From: Conexibacter sp. SYSU D00693
Lineage (GTDB): Bacteria; Actinomycetota; Thermoleophilia; Solirubrobacterales; Solirubrobacteraceae
Assembly: GCF_017084525.1 (NCBI RefSeq)
Contig: NZ_CP070950.1
Coordinates: 3,286,001-3,350,000, forward strand
Length of the DNA: 64,000 bases
Direction: 5' to 3'
The position numbers were made by a program, and so were the translations under genes. The notes below the pieces were generated by a model, which saw only the letters and a list, made by a program, of their open reading frames with translations, ran no database searches and was not told the origin of the DNA. Position 1 is the first letter of the stretch; the number at the start of each line of letters is the position of its first letter. This document shows, piece by piece, positions 53,358 through 61,321 of this stretch.

Positions 53358-53427
53358 GTGACGGCCGGTTCTGATCAGCGACGTGCCGCACGGGTGGCTC
53401 CGATCGTGCCCGGTGACCGGCCGTCAC
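53358..53427. promoter_or_regulatory. 12-bp inverted repeat in divergent intergenic region
   Basis: GTGACGGCCGGT (53358-53369) and ACCGGCCGTCAC (53416-53427) are perfect complements 46 bases apart. The region 53306-53554 separates the divergent GCS2 and DICT genes, and nothing else clear is seen in it. The half-sites could be two operators looped together or a large hairpin. Confidence 0.4.
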
Positions 53428-53554
53428 GGGCTGTCCACGGGGCCGAAGTCCGTGCGCCGCCGTTCGCCGGTCGGTCCTAGTCCGCCCCGTCCTGGCGCTC
53501 CCGCGCGCCCGCTCGCTCAAGGTCCGGCTCGCCGCGCCGACCGCCCAGAGGACC

Positions 53555-54040
53555 ATGGCCAGCCACGTCAGCCTCCCCGCGGTCGCGTCGCCGTTCGACC
53601 TCGTCGCGGACGCGCCCGACCTGCGCGTCGCCGCCAAGGGCACCCTGCTGCGCCTCAGCCGTGAGCTCGAGGACCGCGCCCACGCCCTGGGCGCGGCGGG
53701 CATGCTGCTGGCGAGCTTCGAGCACGTGCGCCACTTCACGCCGGCGACCCGCCGGCGCTACAGCGAGCTCGCCGCGCAGGGCGGCCACGTCGGGGCGTTC
53801 GGCGAGGGCTTCGGGCCTGACCCGGCTCCCGGGGTCCACGGCGCGGCGCTGCGCGAGGACGACCCGCTCGCCCGCCAGTGGGACGTCGTCCTGCTCGGTC
53901 CGGACGTCGCCGGGGCCCTGCTCGCCTACGACCTGGGCGACACCGGCGCGGACATGGAGCGCCGCTTCCGCTACGCGGTGACGTGGGACCGCGAGCTCGT
54001 GCGCTCTGCCGTGCGCTCGCTGCTGGACCGCCGCGCCTAG
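53555..54040 (+). CDS. Stand-alone DICT sensory domain protein
   Basis: 161 residues. Pattern of the DICT domain (found in diguanylate cyclases and two-component proteins): KGTLLRLSRELEDRAHALGA, FEHVRHFTPATRRRYSELAA, then ARQWDVVLLGPDVAGALLAY. No output domain is attached, so it may act by binding a partner. It is divergent from the GCS2/asparagine synthetase pair. It ends on CTAG shared with the SRPBCC gene. Confidence 0.75.
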   Translation: MASHVSLPAVASPFDLVADAPDLRVAAKGTLLRLSRELEDRAHALGAAGMLLASFEHVRHFTPATRRRYSELAAQGGHVGAFGEGFGPDPAPGVHGAALREDDPLARQWDVVLLGPDVAGALLAYDLGDTGADMERRFRYAVTWDRELVRSAVRSLLDRRA

Positions 54041-54864
54041 GGGCCCGCGTGCGAAGCAGGGGACTGTCCCCTTCTTCGCACGGAGCGGCCGGCGAACCAC
54101 GCCTCCCACGCCGCCTGCTCGCGCGCCGCGACCGCGTCGGTGCCGTCCCCGAAGAGCTGCGCGCGCACGAAGGTGAACACGTCCTCGCCGGGTCCCCCGG
54201 CGCCCAGGAAGCCCAGGCCCCCGGCCGGCGTGTCGAGGACGAGCGTGACCATCCGCCCGCCCGCCTCGACGACGGTGCCCCCGAAGGCCGGGACGCCGTT
54301 GCCCGCGGTCTCGAGGCGCTGACCGGCCCGCGGCTCGGGCGGCACGCCGAGGTCGCTGCACATCGCCGTCCAGACCGCGTCGGCGTCGCCGCGCTGGGGC
54401 GGCCCGCCGGCGGTGATCGACGCGGCGCGCTCGCCAGGGAAGTGCGTCAGGTACAGGCGCAGGGACAGCAGCGCCTGGCGCCAACCCGCGGCGTAGGACT
54501 CCATCGCCTTGTCCCAGGCGTCCTCGTCGCCGAAGCCGCTCATCACCACGCGCACGACGCAGGTCCCGCCGCTGCGCGCCTCGACGAACCACTCGGTGGC
54601 GGTGACGTGCTCGCGGTGCTCGGCGTCGGGCAGCCAGCTGGACTCCTCGTAGGCGAAGCGGTGCGGGGCCTCGTAGGCCGTGACGGTGCCGGGCGTCTCG
54701 AGCTCGGACTCGTGGCGGTGGACGACCGCGCCACCGACGCGGCCCTCGACCTCCGCGGGCATGAACCAGGCGGTGATCCCGGGTCCCGTCGCGATCGCCT
54801 CCCAGGCCTGCTCGGGCGTGGCGGGGACCTCGACCTCGACCTCGACGCGACGGTCGGTGCTCAT
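54037..54864 (-). CDS. SRPBCC protein of AHSA1 type
   Basis: 275 residues: N-terminal SRPBCC/AHSA1 domain (about 5-150: RVEVEVEVPATPEQAWEAI, GITAWFMPAEVEG, MESYAAGWRQALLSL) and a second, less clear half (about 160-260). Small-molecule binding is expected. ATG overlaps the stop of the upstream HTH gene (ATGA); ArsR-type regulators coupled to AHSA1 proteins are a known gene pair. The last ~12 residues (RRRGQSPASHAGP) are encoded by a REP-like palindrome, so the C-terminus was probably extended by the repeat. Confidence 0.88.
   Translation of the reverse strand: MSTDRRVEVEVEVPATPEQAWEAIATGPGITAWFMPAEVEGRVGGAVVHRHESELETPGTVTAYEAPHRFAYEESSWLPDAEHREHVTATEWFVEARSGGTCVVRVVMSGFGDEDAWDKAMESYAAGWRQALLSLRLYLTHFPGERAASITAGGPPQRGDADAVWTAMCSDLGVPPEPRAGQRLETAGNGVPAFGGTVVEAGGRMVTLVLDTPAGGLGFLGAGGPGEDVFTFVRAQLFGDGTDAVAAREQAAWEAWFAGRSVRRRGQSPASHAGP
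54048..54082. repeat. REP-like palindrome GGGGAC-T-GTCCCC, copy 1
   Basis: Outer arms CGTGCGAAG/CTTCGCACG and inner arms AGGGGAC/GTCCCCT around a single T, 35 bp. It lies inside the 3' end of the SRPBCC gene, in the same orientation as the copy at 55489-55523. Confidence 0.75.
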
Positions 54865-55463
54865 GCGGCGTCCTCCTGCGGGGTGGGGTGGGCGGCGACG
54901 ACGAGCCGGAAGGGCCGGCCGCCGTCGGTGTGGTGCCGGGCGACCAGCTCGGTGATCGCCTGGGTGAGCTCGTGGGCGAAGGCGGCCTGCGCCTCGGCGC
55001 TGGCGAAGGCGATCTCCGTGTCGAGCGCGAGGGTCGCGAGCCGGCGCTCCTGGGCCTGGGCACCGCGCGCGAGGCTGCCGACCTCGCGGATCAGCCGCGC
55101 CCCGAGCGCCACCAGGTAGCGGGCCGACAGTCGGTCGCCGACGCTCGCGGGGGCGGGCGCGCTGGGACCGAGGGCGGCGGGCGAGACGACGTAGGAGGCC
55201 GCGGTGGCGACGAGCAGCCGCTCGGTCAGCCCGCCGTGGAGGCGCTCCTCGGCCACCTCGAGCAGGCCGTGGGCCTCGAGCGCGCGCAGGTGGTAGTTGA
55301 CCTTCTGGCGCGGGAGCCCCAGGCGCTGGGCCAGCGCCGCCGCCGACGCGGGCTCGCGCAGCTCGGCCAGCACCCGTGCCCGCAGCGGGTCGAGCGCCAC
55401 GACCGCCGCCGCGGGGTCCTCGATGACGTCCACGGAGAGCATCGGCGATGCCCACCGTGCCAT
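54861..55463 (-). CDS. ArsR-like winged-helix transcriptional regulator
   Basis: 200 residues. The N-terminal ~90 residues form a winged helix: LDPLRARVLAELREPASAAA, LAQRLGLPRQKVNYHLRALE, AHGLLEVAEERLHGG. The rest is helical. ATG 55463 is chosen because it lies within a TTGACAA/TTGTCAA palindrome, which is probably its own operator. Expected to repress itself and the coupled SRPBCC gene and release on ligand binding. Confidence 0.9.
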   Translation of the reverse strand: MARWASPMLSVDVIEDPAAAVVALDPLRARVLAELREPASAAALAQRLGLPRQKVNYHLRALEAHGLLEVAEERLHGGLTERLLVATAASYVVSPAALGPSAPAPASVGDRLSARYLVALGARLIREVGSLARGAQAQERRLATLALDTEIAFASAEAQAAFAHELTQAITELVARHHTDGGRPFRLVVAAHPTPQEDAA

Positions 55464-55482
55464 TGACAAACTATGTTGTCAA
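55463..55482. promoter_or_regulatory. Operator-like palindrome at ArsR-like gene start
   Basis: TTGACAA (55463-55469) and TTGTCAA (55476-55482) flank ACTATG. The AT-rich 20-bp site stands out in this GC-rich region and reaches the first base of the regulator ATG. On the minus strand CATAGT lies 7 bases before the start and TTGACA lies just upstream of it. Confidence 0.65.
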
Positions 55483-55488
55483 GCACGG

Positions 55489-55523
55489 CGTGCGAACGAG
55501 GGGACTGTCCCCTTCTTCGCACG
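55489..55523. repeat. REP-like palindrome GGGGAC-T-GTCCCC, copy 2
   Basis: Outer arms CGTGCGAA/TTCGCACG, inner arms AGGGGAC/GTCCCCT around T. Same orientation as copy 1; the two bracket the regulator-SRPBCC gene pair. It lies between the regulator's promoter and the stop of the hydrolase gene at 55531. Confidence 0.75.
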
Positions 55524-55530
55524 CGAGCCG

Positions 55531-56490
55531 CTAGCCCGCGACGACGCGGGGCCGCGGAAGCGCGCGCGGGCGGTCGCGCAGGAGGGCGCGCCAGGCGTCC
55601 TCGTCGAGCTGCGCCGGCTGGGTCGTCGCGAGGAACTCGCGCAGGGCGTCGGCCAGCCCCTCGGGGTCCTCGAGGTGGGGGAAGTGCGCCGACCGCGGAA
55701 GCCGGACGAAGCGGCTGTGCGGGATCGCGCGGTGGGCCGCCTCGCCGTGCTCGATCGGGATCGTGCGGTCGCGCTCGCCCCAGACGACGAGCGTCGGCAC
55801 GGCCTCGAGGAGGTAGAGGCGGTCGTTGGCGTTGACCCGCTGGCCCTGGCGGTCGATCACGGCGCGCAGGGTCTGCAGGAACGCCTCGCGGGCGCCGGGC
55901 GTCTCGAGCGGGCGCAGCGCGCGGGCCACGGCCTGCAGCTGGACGCCGAGGCCCGAGCCGCGGCGCTGCAGCAGCCGGCCGGTCGCGCCCAGGCCGCCCG
56001 TCACGTGACGGTGGGCGGCGAGGGAGATCAGCGCCTTGACCCCGGGCAGGGCCGCGGAGCGCAGCATCGGGCTGACCTCCTCGCCCAGGCCGCCGCTGGA
56101 GACGAGCGCGAGGCGCTCGACGCGCTCGGGGAACTGCCAGAAGAACACCATCGCGATCCCGCCGCCGAGGGAGTGGCCGACGATCGACGCGCGCTCGATG
56201 CCCAGCGCCGAGAGCAGGTCGCGGATGACCGCGGCGTGAGCCCCGAGCGAGTAGTCGCCGCGCGGCGTCGCGCTGTCCCCGTGGCCCACGAGGTCGGGCG
56301 CGATGACCGTGTGGTGCTCGGCCAGCCGCTGGGCCACCGCCTGCCAGTGGCGTGACGAGTTGACCATGCCGTGGACGAGCACGACGGGCGGGCCGCTGCC
56401 CGCCGTGCGGTACACGACCCGGTGGCCGTGGAGGTCGACCTCCCACGCGTCGAACGGCGGAGGCGACGTGACCGCGCGGAGGCTCGACAT
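55531..56490 (-). CDS. Alpha/beta hydrolase (serine type)
   Basis: 319 residues. VLVHGMVNSSRHW oxyanion segment, nucleophile elbow GHSLGGG, Asp in GERDRTIPI and His in SAHFPHLEDPEGLADALREF. No signal peptide. Similar to meta-cleavage-product/esterase-type hydrolases; substrate unknown. The ATG has a TAGTGT box 6 bases upstream. Confidence 0.92.
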   Translation of the reverse strand: MSSLRAVTSPPPFDAWEVDLHGHRVVYRTAGSGPPVVLVHGMVNSSRHWQAVAQRLAEHHTVIAPDLVGHGDSATPRGDYSLGAHAAVIRDLLSALGIERASIVGHSLGGGIAMVFFWQFPERVERLALVSSGGLGEEVSPMLRSAALPGVKALISLAAHRHVTGGLGATGRLLQRRGSGLGVQLQAVARALRPLETPGAREAFLQTLRAVIDRQGQRVNANDRLYLLEAVPTLVVWGERDRTIPIEHGEAAHRAIPHSRFVRLPRSAHFPHLEDPEGLADALREFLATTQPAQLDEDAWRALLRDRPRALPRPRVVAG

Positions 56491-56496
56491 GGGCCG

Positions 56497-56502
56497 ACAC
56501 TA
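56497..56502 (-). promoter_or_regulatory. Putative -10 box TAGTGT for hydrolase
   Basis: GGTAGTGTCG on the minus strand; hexamer ends 6 bases before the ATG at 56490. Confidence 0.5.
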
Positions 56503-56524
56503 CCGCCGGTCCCGGGCGCCGTCG

Positions 56525-56555
56525 CGGGGGGCACCTCCCCCTGGGAGGTCCCCCG
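56525..56555. terminator. Strong hairpin between small gene and hydrolase
   Basis: CGGGGG-gc-ACCTCCC-cct-GGGAGGT-CCCCCG: 13 base pairs with a two-base bulge and 3-base loop, 18 bases after the stop of the small gene at 56573. Probable intrinsic terminator without U-tract. Confidence 0.65.
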
Positions 56556-56572
56556 ATCCGGCCTAGGGACGC

Positions 56573-56791
56573 CTACTCGGCGTCGCGGCCGCGAGGCGCG
56601 ACGGCCTCCGGCGGCAGCTCGTCGTCGGAGAGGCGCAGCTCGGTGACGACCTCGACGCCCTCCAGGGGGTCGACCGGGCCCTCGAGCTTGCGCGCGGCCT
56701 TGCGCGCCTCCTTCTCGCGACGCTTCTCCTGCATCCGCGTCTCGCGGTTGAGCTTGGCGAAGGTCGTGCGCTGCTTGCTGCGTCCAGCCAT
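56573..56791 (-). CDS. Small conserved-looking charged protein
   Basis: 72 residues, MAGRSKQRTTFAKLNRETRM start followed by Lys/Arg-rich helix and an acidic C-terminal half. No membrane segment. The AGAGAGG upstream of the ATG is a fair ribosome site, and TAGACT lies about 115 bases upstream (56909-56914, minus strand). Function unknown; the basic half could bind nucleic acid or ribosomes. Confidence 0.7.
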   Translation of the reverse strand: MAGRSKQRTTFAKLNRETRMQEKRREKEARKAARKLEGPVDPLEGVEVVTELRLSDDELPPEAVAPRGRDAE

Positions 56792-56940
56792 GGTCGGTCC
56801 TCTCTGGGTCGTGTGCTTCGAGCAGAACGCGGAGGGCGCTGCGAGGGGCAGCGAACGGCGAACGCGAGGCACTGCTGGCGCCCGGGGAAGCCACGGGCCG
56901 GACGACCCAGTCTAGTGCCCTTCGCCGCGAGACCACCCCG

Positions 56941-58323
56941 TCAGCACCGCGGGACGGCGCGTTCGAGCACCAGCCGCCGCGGTCCGCCCTGCTCCAGCGC
57001 GACCACGGCGCGGACCTTCCGGGCCCTGCCGCGGCGCACCACACGCGCCCCAGCACCCCCGCGCAGGGTGGCCCGGCGACCGCCGAGGGTGACCCGCGCC
57101 GAGCCGGCGAACGCCGCGTCCCGGCCGCCCAGGCCGACCCGCAGCCGCCCACCGCGCAGGCAGCGGCGTGTCAGCGTCAGCTGCGGGCGCACGTAGCGGT
57201 CGGCCTGCTGGCCGACGAGCGAGACGAGCTCCTCCAGGCCGAGGTTCATGTCGAGCAGGTGGGTGCCCCACGACGGCTCGGGGAAGACGTTGGGCCGCCG
57301 CGACCCCGGACCGACGGGGTCCAGGCGCAGGACGTGCGCGCCGTTGACGTACCGGCAGCCGCCCTGTGCGCGGTCGGGCGGGCTGACCCACGTCGTCGAC
57401 GCGCTCGGCGGCGCGCCCGACGAGGTGAGGATCGTCCCGAGCCCGATGAACCCGGGCGCGTAGGGCTTGGAGGGCAGCAGGAGGCGCAGCGGTCCGTCGG
57501 CGCCCGCCAGCGGCCGCGGGTCGGTGCAGGCGACCTCGAAGCCCTTGCCGCCGGGCAGGGCCAGCGGGTTGCCCGCCGCGGGCGCCGGCGTCCTGCCGAA
57601 GCGCGCGCCGTCGGGCGGGTCGGTGAAGAACGTCGAGTAGGCGACGACGCAGCCGATCTGCGCGCGCTCGGTGCACAGCGGCACGTGCGCGAAGTCGCCG
57701 CCCACGACCTTGCCCTCGGCCACCGTCACGTTGCCGCCGAGCAGGACCGCGCCGACGAGGCGGCGGCGCAGCTCCGGGTCCGGGTCGACGACCCGCCGCA
57801 GGAGGTTGCGCAGCACGCTCGTGCCCTGCGAGTGGCCGAGCAGGACGAAGCCCCGGCCGTCGCTGTCGCGCTCGAGGTAGGCCTTGAACGCCTCGACGAC
57901 GTCGTCGTAGGCGAGCTTGCGGTCCGGCGGCAGCGCCGTCGACGCGATGATCGAGCCGATCGTGGCCTGGCGGTAGATCGGCGCGAAGACGCGGCAGTGG
58001 CGGGTGAAGCGGGCCGCCTGGTACTGCGCGATCGAGTCGAGCTCCGGGTCGCGCGCCTTGGTCGCGTTGGGCGACAGCTGGTTGGAGACCGTCGGGTAGA
58101 CGTAGAAGCAGTCCACCTCACGGGCGCCGGGCGTGGGGCGCTGCACGACGTCGGGCCCCGTCGCCTCCTGCACGGTCGTGTCCAGGGGGATGTCGCACGG
58201 GCTGTCGGCCATGTCCGGGCGGCAGAGCCACTGCACGTCGGCGGAGGCCGGTGCCGTCGCGGCGGCACCGAGGACGCCGGCCGCGAGGACCGCCGGGAGG
58301 AGAGCGCGGAGGGGACGACGCAT
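56941..58323 (-). CDS. Secreted DUF3089 lipase-like protein with C-terminal module
   Basis: 460 residues. Signal peptide 1-29 (ending ASADV). DUF3089 features: DCFYVYPTVSNQLSPNA, QAARFTRHCRVFAPIYRQAT and nucleophile elbow VLLGHSQGTSVLRN; these are alpha/beta-hydrolase folds of uncertain substrate. The C-terminal ~80 residues (RRCLRGGRLRVGLGG ... PRC) form a Cys-bracketed module that is shared with the unrelated secreted protein at 62528. ATG 58323 follows a TACGGT box. Confidence 0.9.
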   Translation of the reverse strand: MRRPLRALLPAVLAAGVLGAAATAPASADVQWLCRPDMADSPCDIPLDTTVQEATGPDVVQRPTPGAREVDCFYVYPTVSNQLSPNATKARDPELDSIAQYQAARFTRHCRVFAPIYRQATIGSIIASTALPPDRKLAYDDVVEAFKAYLERDSDGRGFVLLGHSQGTSVLRNLLRRVVDPDPELRRRLVGAVLLGGNVTVAEGKVVGGDFAHVPLCTERAQIGCVVAYSTFFTDPPDGARFGRTPAPAAGNPLALPGGKGFEVACTDPRPLAGADGPLRLLLPSKPYAPGFIGLGTILTSSGAPPSASTTWVSPPDRAQGGCRYVNGAHVLRLDPVGPGSRRPNVFPEPSWGTHLLDMNLGLEELVSLVGQQADRYVRPQLTLTRRCLRGGRLRVGLGGRDAAFAGSARVTLGGRRATLRGGAGARVVRRGRARKVRAVVALEQGGPRRLVLERAVPRC

Positions 58324-58332
58324 GTGTACGCG

Positions 58333-58338
58333 ACCGTA
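58333..58338 (-). promoter_or_regulatory. Putative -10 box TACGGT for DUF3089 gene
   Basis: GGTACGGTCG on the minus strand; hexamer ends 9 bases before the ATG at 58323. Confidence 0.5.
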
Positions 58339-58443
58339 CCGTGGAGCGCGCGCCGGCGCGGCGGGGCGGCGGGGTGTGGCTCGCTCCCGCGCACGGTGCG
58401 GGTGGCACGACCTCCGGCCGCGCGCGTCGCGGGTTGACTGCCG

Positions 58444-59484
58444 GTGGTGGTCGACGGCAGGCGAGAGGGGGTCGCCGAGCGGCGCATCGCCGAGCGCGCG
58501 GCGGTGCAGCTGGCCGGGCTGCTGCCCCAACCCGGGTTGAGCGAGGCGTGGAGCTGGTCGCACCGGCTGCCCGCGCTGGACGACCGGGTCATCGGGCGCT
58601 TCGAGCCCTCCGACCGCCCGGCGCTCGAGGGCGTCGACGGCGACGTCCCGGCCGAGGTCCTCGCCGGCTACGCACGGCGCTCGCCGCACGCCGTCCACGT
58701 CCTGCGCGACGTCGACGGGACCGTCCTGGCCTTCGGCGTCGTCCTGGCCGCCGACGACGACGACGCGATCGACGACGAGGACGAGCTGCTGGCCGGGTGG
58801 ACGCGCGACGCCCGGGGCCTCGGCGCCGCGGACCGCTCGCTGCTGTGGCGCGGCAGCTGGACCTCGGCCGCCGTCGCGCCGGAGGACCGCGCCCAGGTCT
58901 CGGCGACCGTGCGCTTCGCGGCGACGATCCGCGCCGGCGGCCTCGTGCGCAACCGGATCTACGTGCCCGTCCACCACGACGAGCCGGGCCTCGAGCACCT
59001 CGTGCGCCGGTCGGGCGCCGAGCGCCGCGAGGGCCTCGACGCCCAGGGCGAGGGCGTCATGACGTGGATCCTCGACTTCGGTGACGAGGGGCTGCTGGGC
59101 CGGCTCGTCGTCCTCGGCACGGCCCGCGAGCCCGACCCACGCCGCGCTCCCGAGCCCGGCGAGGTCCGCGAGGCGCTGCGCGCGTTCCACGACCCGGTGG
59201 CGCTGGCCGCCAGCCCGTTCGCCACGGGGACGACCGTCGCCGCGCGCGCCGAGGCCGCCCGCTCCGAGCTCCTGCGCCTCATCGAGGAGGCGTTCGGCGA
59301 CTCCGCCGACGAGCGCTTCCAGCGCGACCTCCTGCACCGCGCCTACGTCGAGCGCGGCGTCGCCCTCGAGCACCTCGCGCGCGAGTTCCACGTGAGCCGC
59401 CGCACGTTCTTCCGCCGGCTGCGCGCGGCCACCGACCGCGTCGTCGAGGCCGCCCGCGCCGCCGCGGAAGACCCTGCAGGTTGA
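58444..59484 (+). CDS. Helix-turn-helix protein with N-terminal ligand-like domain
   Basis: 346 residues (GTG 58444 or GTG 58447). The C-terminal ~45 residues are a helix-turn-helix: VALEHLAREFHVSRRTFFRR followed by LRAATDRVVEA. The N-terminal ~290 residues are strand/helix mixed with VLAFGVVLAADDDDAIDDED and RNRIYVPVHHDEPG. Not one of the three PucR-type regulators. It is divergent from the DUF3089 gene and may regulate it. Family unrecognised. Confidence 0.75.
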   Translation: MVVDGRREGVAERRIAERAAVQLAGLLPQPGLSEAWSWSHRLPALDDRVIGRFEPSDRPALEGVDGDVPAEVLAGYARRSPHAVHVLRDVDGTVLAFGVVLAADDDDAIDDEDELLAGWTRDARGLGAADRSLLWRGSWTSAAVAPEDRAQVSATVRFAATIRAGGLVRNRIYVPVHHDEPGLEHLVRRSGAERREGLDAQGEGVMTWILDFGDEGLLGRLVVLGTAREPDPRRAPEPGEVREALRAFHDPVALAASPFATGTTVAARAEAARSELLRLIEEAFGDSADERFQRDLLHRAYVERGVALEHLAREFHVSRRTFFRRLRAATDRVVEAARAAAEDPAG

Positions 59485-59495
59485 GGGGTGATCTG

Positions 59496-59510
59496 CGGCG
59501 CTTGTCGCCG
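59496..59510. terminator. Small hairpin before MmcQ/YjbR gene
   Basis: CGGCG-cttgt-CGCCG begins 11 bases after the HTH gene stop and abuts the TAGGGT box of the next gene. It may terminate the upstream transcript. Confidence 0.4.
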
Positions 59511-59516
59511 TAGGGT
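59511..59516 (+). promoter_or_regulatory. Putative -10 box TAGGGT for MmcQ/YjbR gene
   Basis: CGTAGGGTCG; hexamer ends 6 bases before the GTG at 59523. Confidence 0.5.
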
Positions 59517-59522
59517 CGGGCC

Positions 59523-59927
59523 GTGGCGACGTGGGAGGACGTGAGCCGCATCGCGCTCGCGCTGCCGGACACGAGCATGCGCAGCACGTACGGCCAGATG
59601 CCGGCCTGGCGGGTGCACGACCGCGTCTTCCTGTGGTCGCGGCCGATGCGCGAGACCGACCTCGAGGAGCTCGGGGCGGCGGCGCCCGACGGCCCCGCGC
59701 TCGGCGCGCGCGTCGAGAGCCTGCACGCCAAGGAGGCGCTGCTCGCCGCCCAGCCGGACGTCTTCTTCACCACGAGCCACTTCGACGGCCACCCCACCGT
59801 CCTCGCCCGGGTCGAGCGCCTGGACGTCGACGACCTCGAGGAGCTCGCCGTCGAGGCCTGGCTGGCGCGCGCGCCCAAGCGCCTGGCCAGCGCGTGGCTC
59901 GCCACGGCGGGCCGCGCCGCGCGCTAG
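59523..59927 (+). CDS. MmcQ/YjbR-family protein
   Basis: 134 residues, GTG start. Family pattern: WEDVSRIALALPDTSMRSTYG, PAWRVHDRVFLWSRP, FFTTSHFDGHPTVLARV, LEELAVEAWLARAPKRLAS. YjbR/MmcQ proteins have a fold similar to DNA-binding CyaY-like proteins; function undefined. Ends on CTAG shared with the SDR gene. Confidence 0.9.
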   Translation: MATWEDVSRIALALPDTSMRSTYGQMPAWRVHDRVFLWSRPMRETDLEELGAAAPDGPALGARVESLHAKEALLAAQPDVFFTTSHFDGHPTVLARVERLDVDDLEELAVEAWLARAPKRLASAWLATAGRAAR

Positions 59928-60844
59928 CGGTAGCCCGTGGGGTCCGGCGGCAGCCCGGCGTCCTGCACCTCGACCATGTAGCGCCAGCAGTCGGGCTGCG
60001 AGCCGTCGAGGTCCGTGAACCCGTACTCGCGTGCGAGCTCGCCGGAGGAGAAGGAGCCCTGGTTGCGGCGGTGCACGTGGGGGTCGGCGGCGAGCGCGGC
60101 GACCGCCCGGCCGACGAAGCGCGGGCTCTCGGAGATCGCGCCGAAGTGCGGGTTGCGCCCCTCCCGCCAGGTCTCCTCCGTCACGCCCATCGCCTGGAGC
60201 ATGAGCTCGGAGCGCAGCCACCCCGGCGTCAGCGCGACGGCGGTCGCGCCGTGCGACGCCAGCTCGTGGCCCTGGGAGAAGGCGAGGCGCAGCGCCGCCG
60301 CCTTCGCGAGGTCGTAGAAGACGTTGACGCGGCGGTGGGCGTCGTTGTAGGTGCGCGTGCCGTCGGTCACCTCGACGAGCAGCCCGCCCGGGCGCCGGAT
60401 GAGCAGTGGCAGGAGGTGGTGGCTCGTGACGAGGTGCGTCTCGACCGCCGTGCGGAGCATCCGCAGCCCGACGTCGAGGTCGTGCTCCCACAGCGGCACG
60501 TCGAACTCGACGAGCAGCTCGCCGCCCCAGATGTCGTTGACCAGGACGTCGAGCCCGCCGTGCGCGTCGTCGAGGCGTCGTGCCAGGGACCGGACCTGGT
60601 CGTGGTCGAGGTGGTCGGCGACGACCGGGACCCCCACGCCGCCCGCCGCGTCCACGAGCTCGGCGGTCTCCTCGATCGTCTCGGGCAGCCCGTCGGGCCC
60701 GGCCTGCGCCCGCGAGCTGCGGCCCGTGCACCAGACCGTCGCCCCGGCCTCGCCGAGCGCGACGGCGATCCCCCGCCCGGCGCCGCGCGTGGCGCCGGCG
60801 ACGAGCGCGACCTTGCCGGCCAGCGGCGTGTCCGTGGTCTGCAT
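59924..60844 (-). CDS. SDR-family oxidoreductase (DHRS1-like)
   Basis: 306 residues, longer than the classical SDRs at 28 kb. NADP motif GATRGAGRG (about 17-25), NDIWGGE replacing the usual NNAG, and catalytic YDLAK. The NDIWGG form and C-terminal extension resemble DHRS1-type SDRs. Arg after beta-2 (CTGRSSR) favours NADP(H). Substrate unknown. Confidence 0.9.
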   Translation of the reverse strand: MQTTDTPLAGKVALVAGATRGAGRGIAVALGEAGATVWCTGRSSRAQAGPDGLPETIEETAELVDAAGGVGVPVVADHLDHDQVRSLARRLDDAHGGLDVLVNDIWGGELLVEFDVPLWEHDLDVGLRMLRTAVETHLVTSHHLLPLLIRRPGGLLVEVTDGTRTYNDAHRRVNVFYDLAKAAALRLAFSQGHELASHGATAVALTPGWLRSELMLQAMGVTEETWREGRNPHFGAISESPRFVGRAVAALAADPHVHRRNQGSFSSGELAREYGFTDLDGSQPDCWRYMVEVQDAGLPPDPTGYR

Positions 60845-60931
60845 GGCGCGGATCGTGCGCCACGGGCCCGGGAGCGACGACCAGCAGGTCGAACGCGATC
60901 AAGGAGCGCCGCCCCCGGGCGTGCGCGAGGA

Positions 60932-61276
60932 CTACTTCAGCGAGGAGGCGCCGACGGCGACGGCGCCGGCGGCGATCACGCCGAGCGCGACGGCGGGCGC
61001 CTTGGGCAGCGAGCCCTCGCGCTTGCCGACGACCGCGGCGCCGACGTCGAGCGCGTCGCACAGGACGCCGAGGCGCACGATCTGCTTCTGCGTCTCGCCG
61101 GTCGTGGTGAGGGTGCCGACGCCGAGGGCGAGGTCGCGCGCGCCGAACAGGCGGGAGGGCATGTGCGACTCCGTCGGGCCGCCGATGCCGAACACCTTGG
61201 CGACGAAGGACGGGGCGACCCAGGAGAGGACGCCGATGAGGATCCGGCCGAAGGCCAGCTGCTGGAGAGGCTGCAT
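60932..61276 (-). CDS. Small membrane protein, DUF4267-like
   Basis: 114 residues and three or four membrane segments (FGRILIGVLSWVAPSFV, LFGARDLALGVGTL, APAVALGVIAAGAVAVGA). GGAGG abuts an in-frame ATG at 61285 and is 9 bases from ATG 61276, so the latter is preferred. The FGARDLALGVG segment is typical of small DUF4267-like membrane proteins (recalled). Function unknown. Confidence 0.8.
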   Translation of the reverse strand: MQPLQQLAFGRILIGVLSWVAPSFVAKVFGIGGPTESHMPSRLFGARDLALGVGTLTTTGETQKQIVRLGVLCDALDVGAAVVGKREGSLPKAPAVALGVIAAGAVAVGASSLK

Positions 61277-61308
61277 GCCCGCCATCCTCCTACATCTGCG
61301 ACGCCCGT

Positions 61309-61321
61309 TGACAGGCTGTCA
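61309..61321. promoter_or_regulatory. 13-bp perfect palindrome TGACAG-G-CTGTCA
   Basis: TGACAG (61309-61314), central G, CTGTCA (61316-61321). It covers the stop of the MFS gene and lies 32 bases upstream of the small membrane gene. Possible operator or minimal terminator. Confidence 0.45.

Noticed and set aside
54048-55523. Integron or phage attachment sites
   Set aside because: No integrase, recombinase or phage gene is in the window; the palindromes fit REP-like hairpins better.
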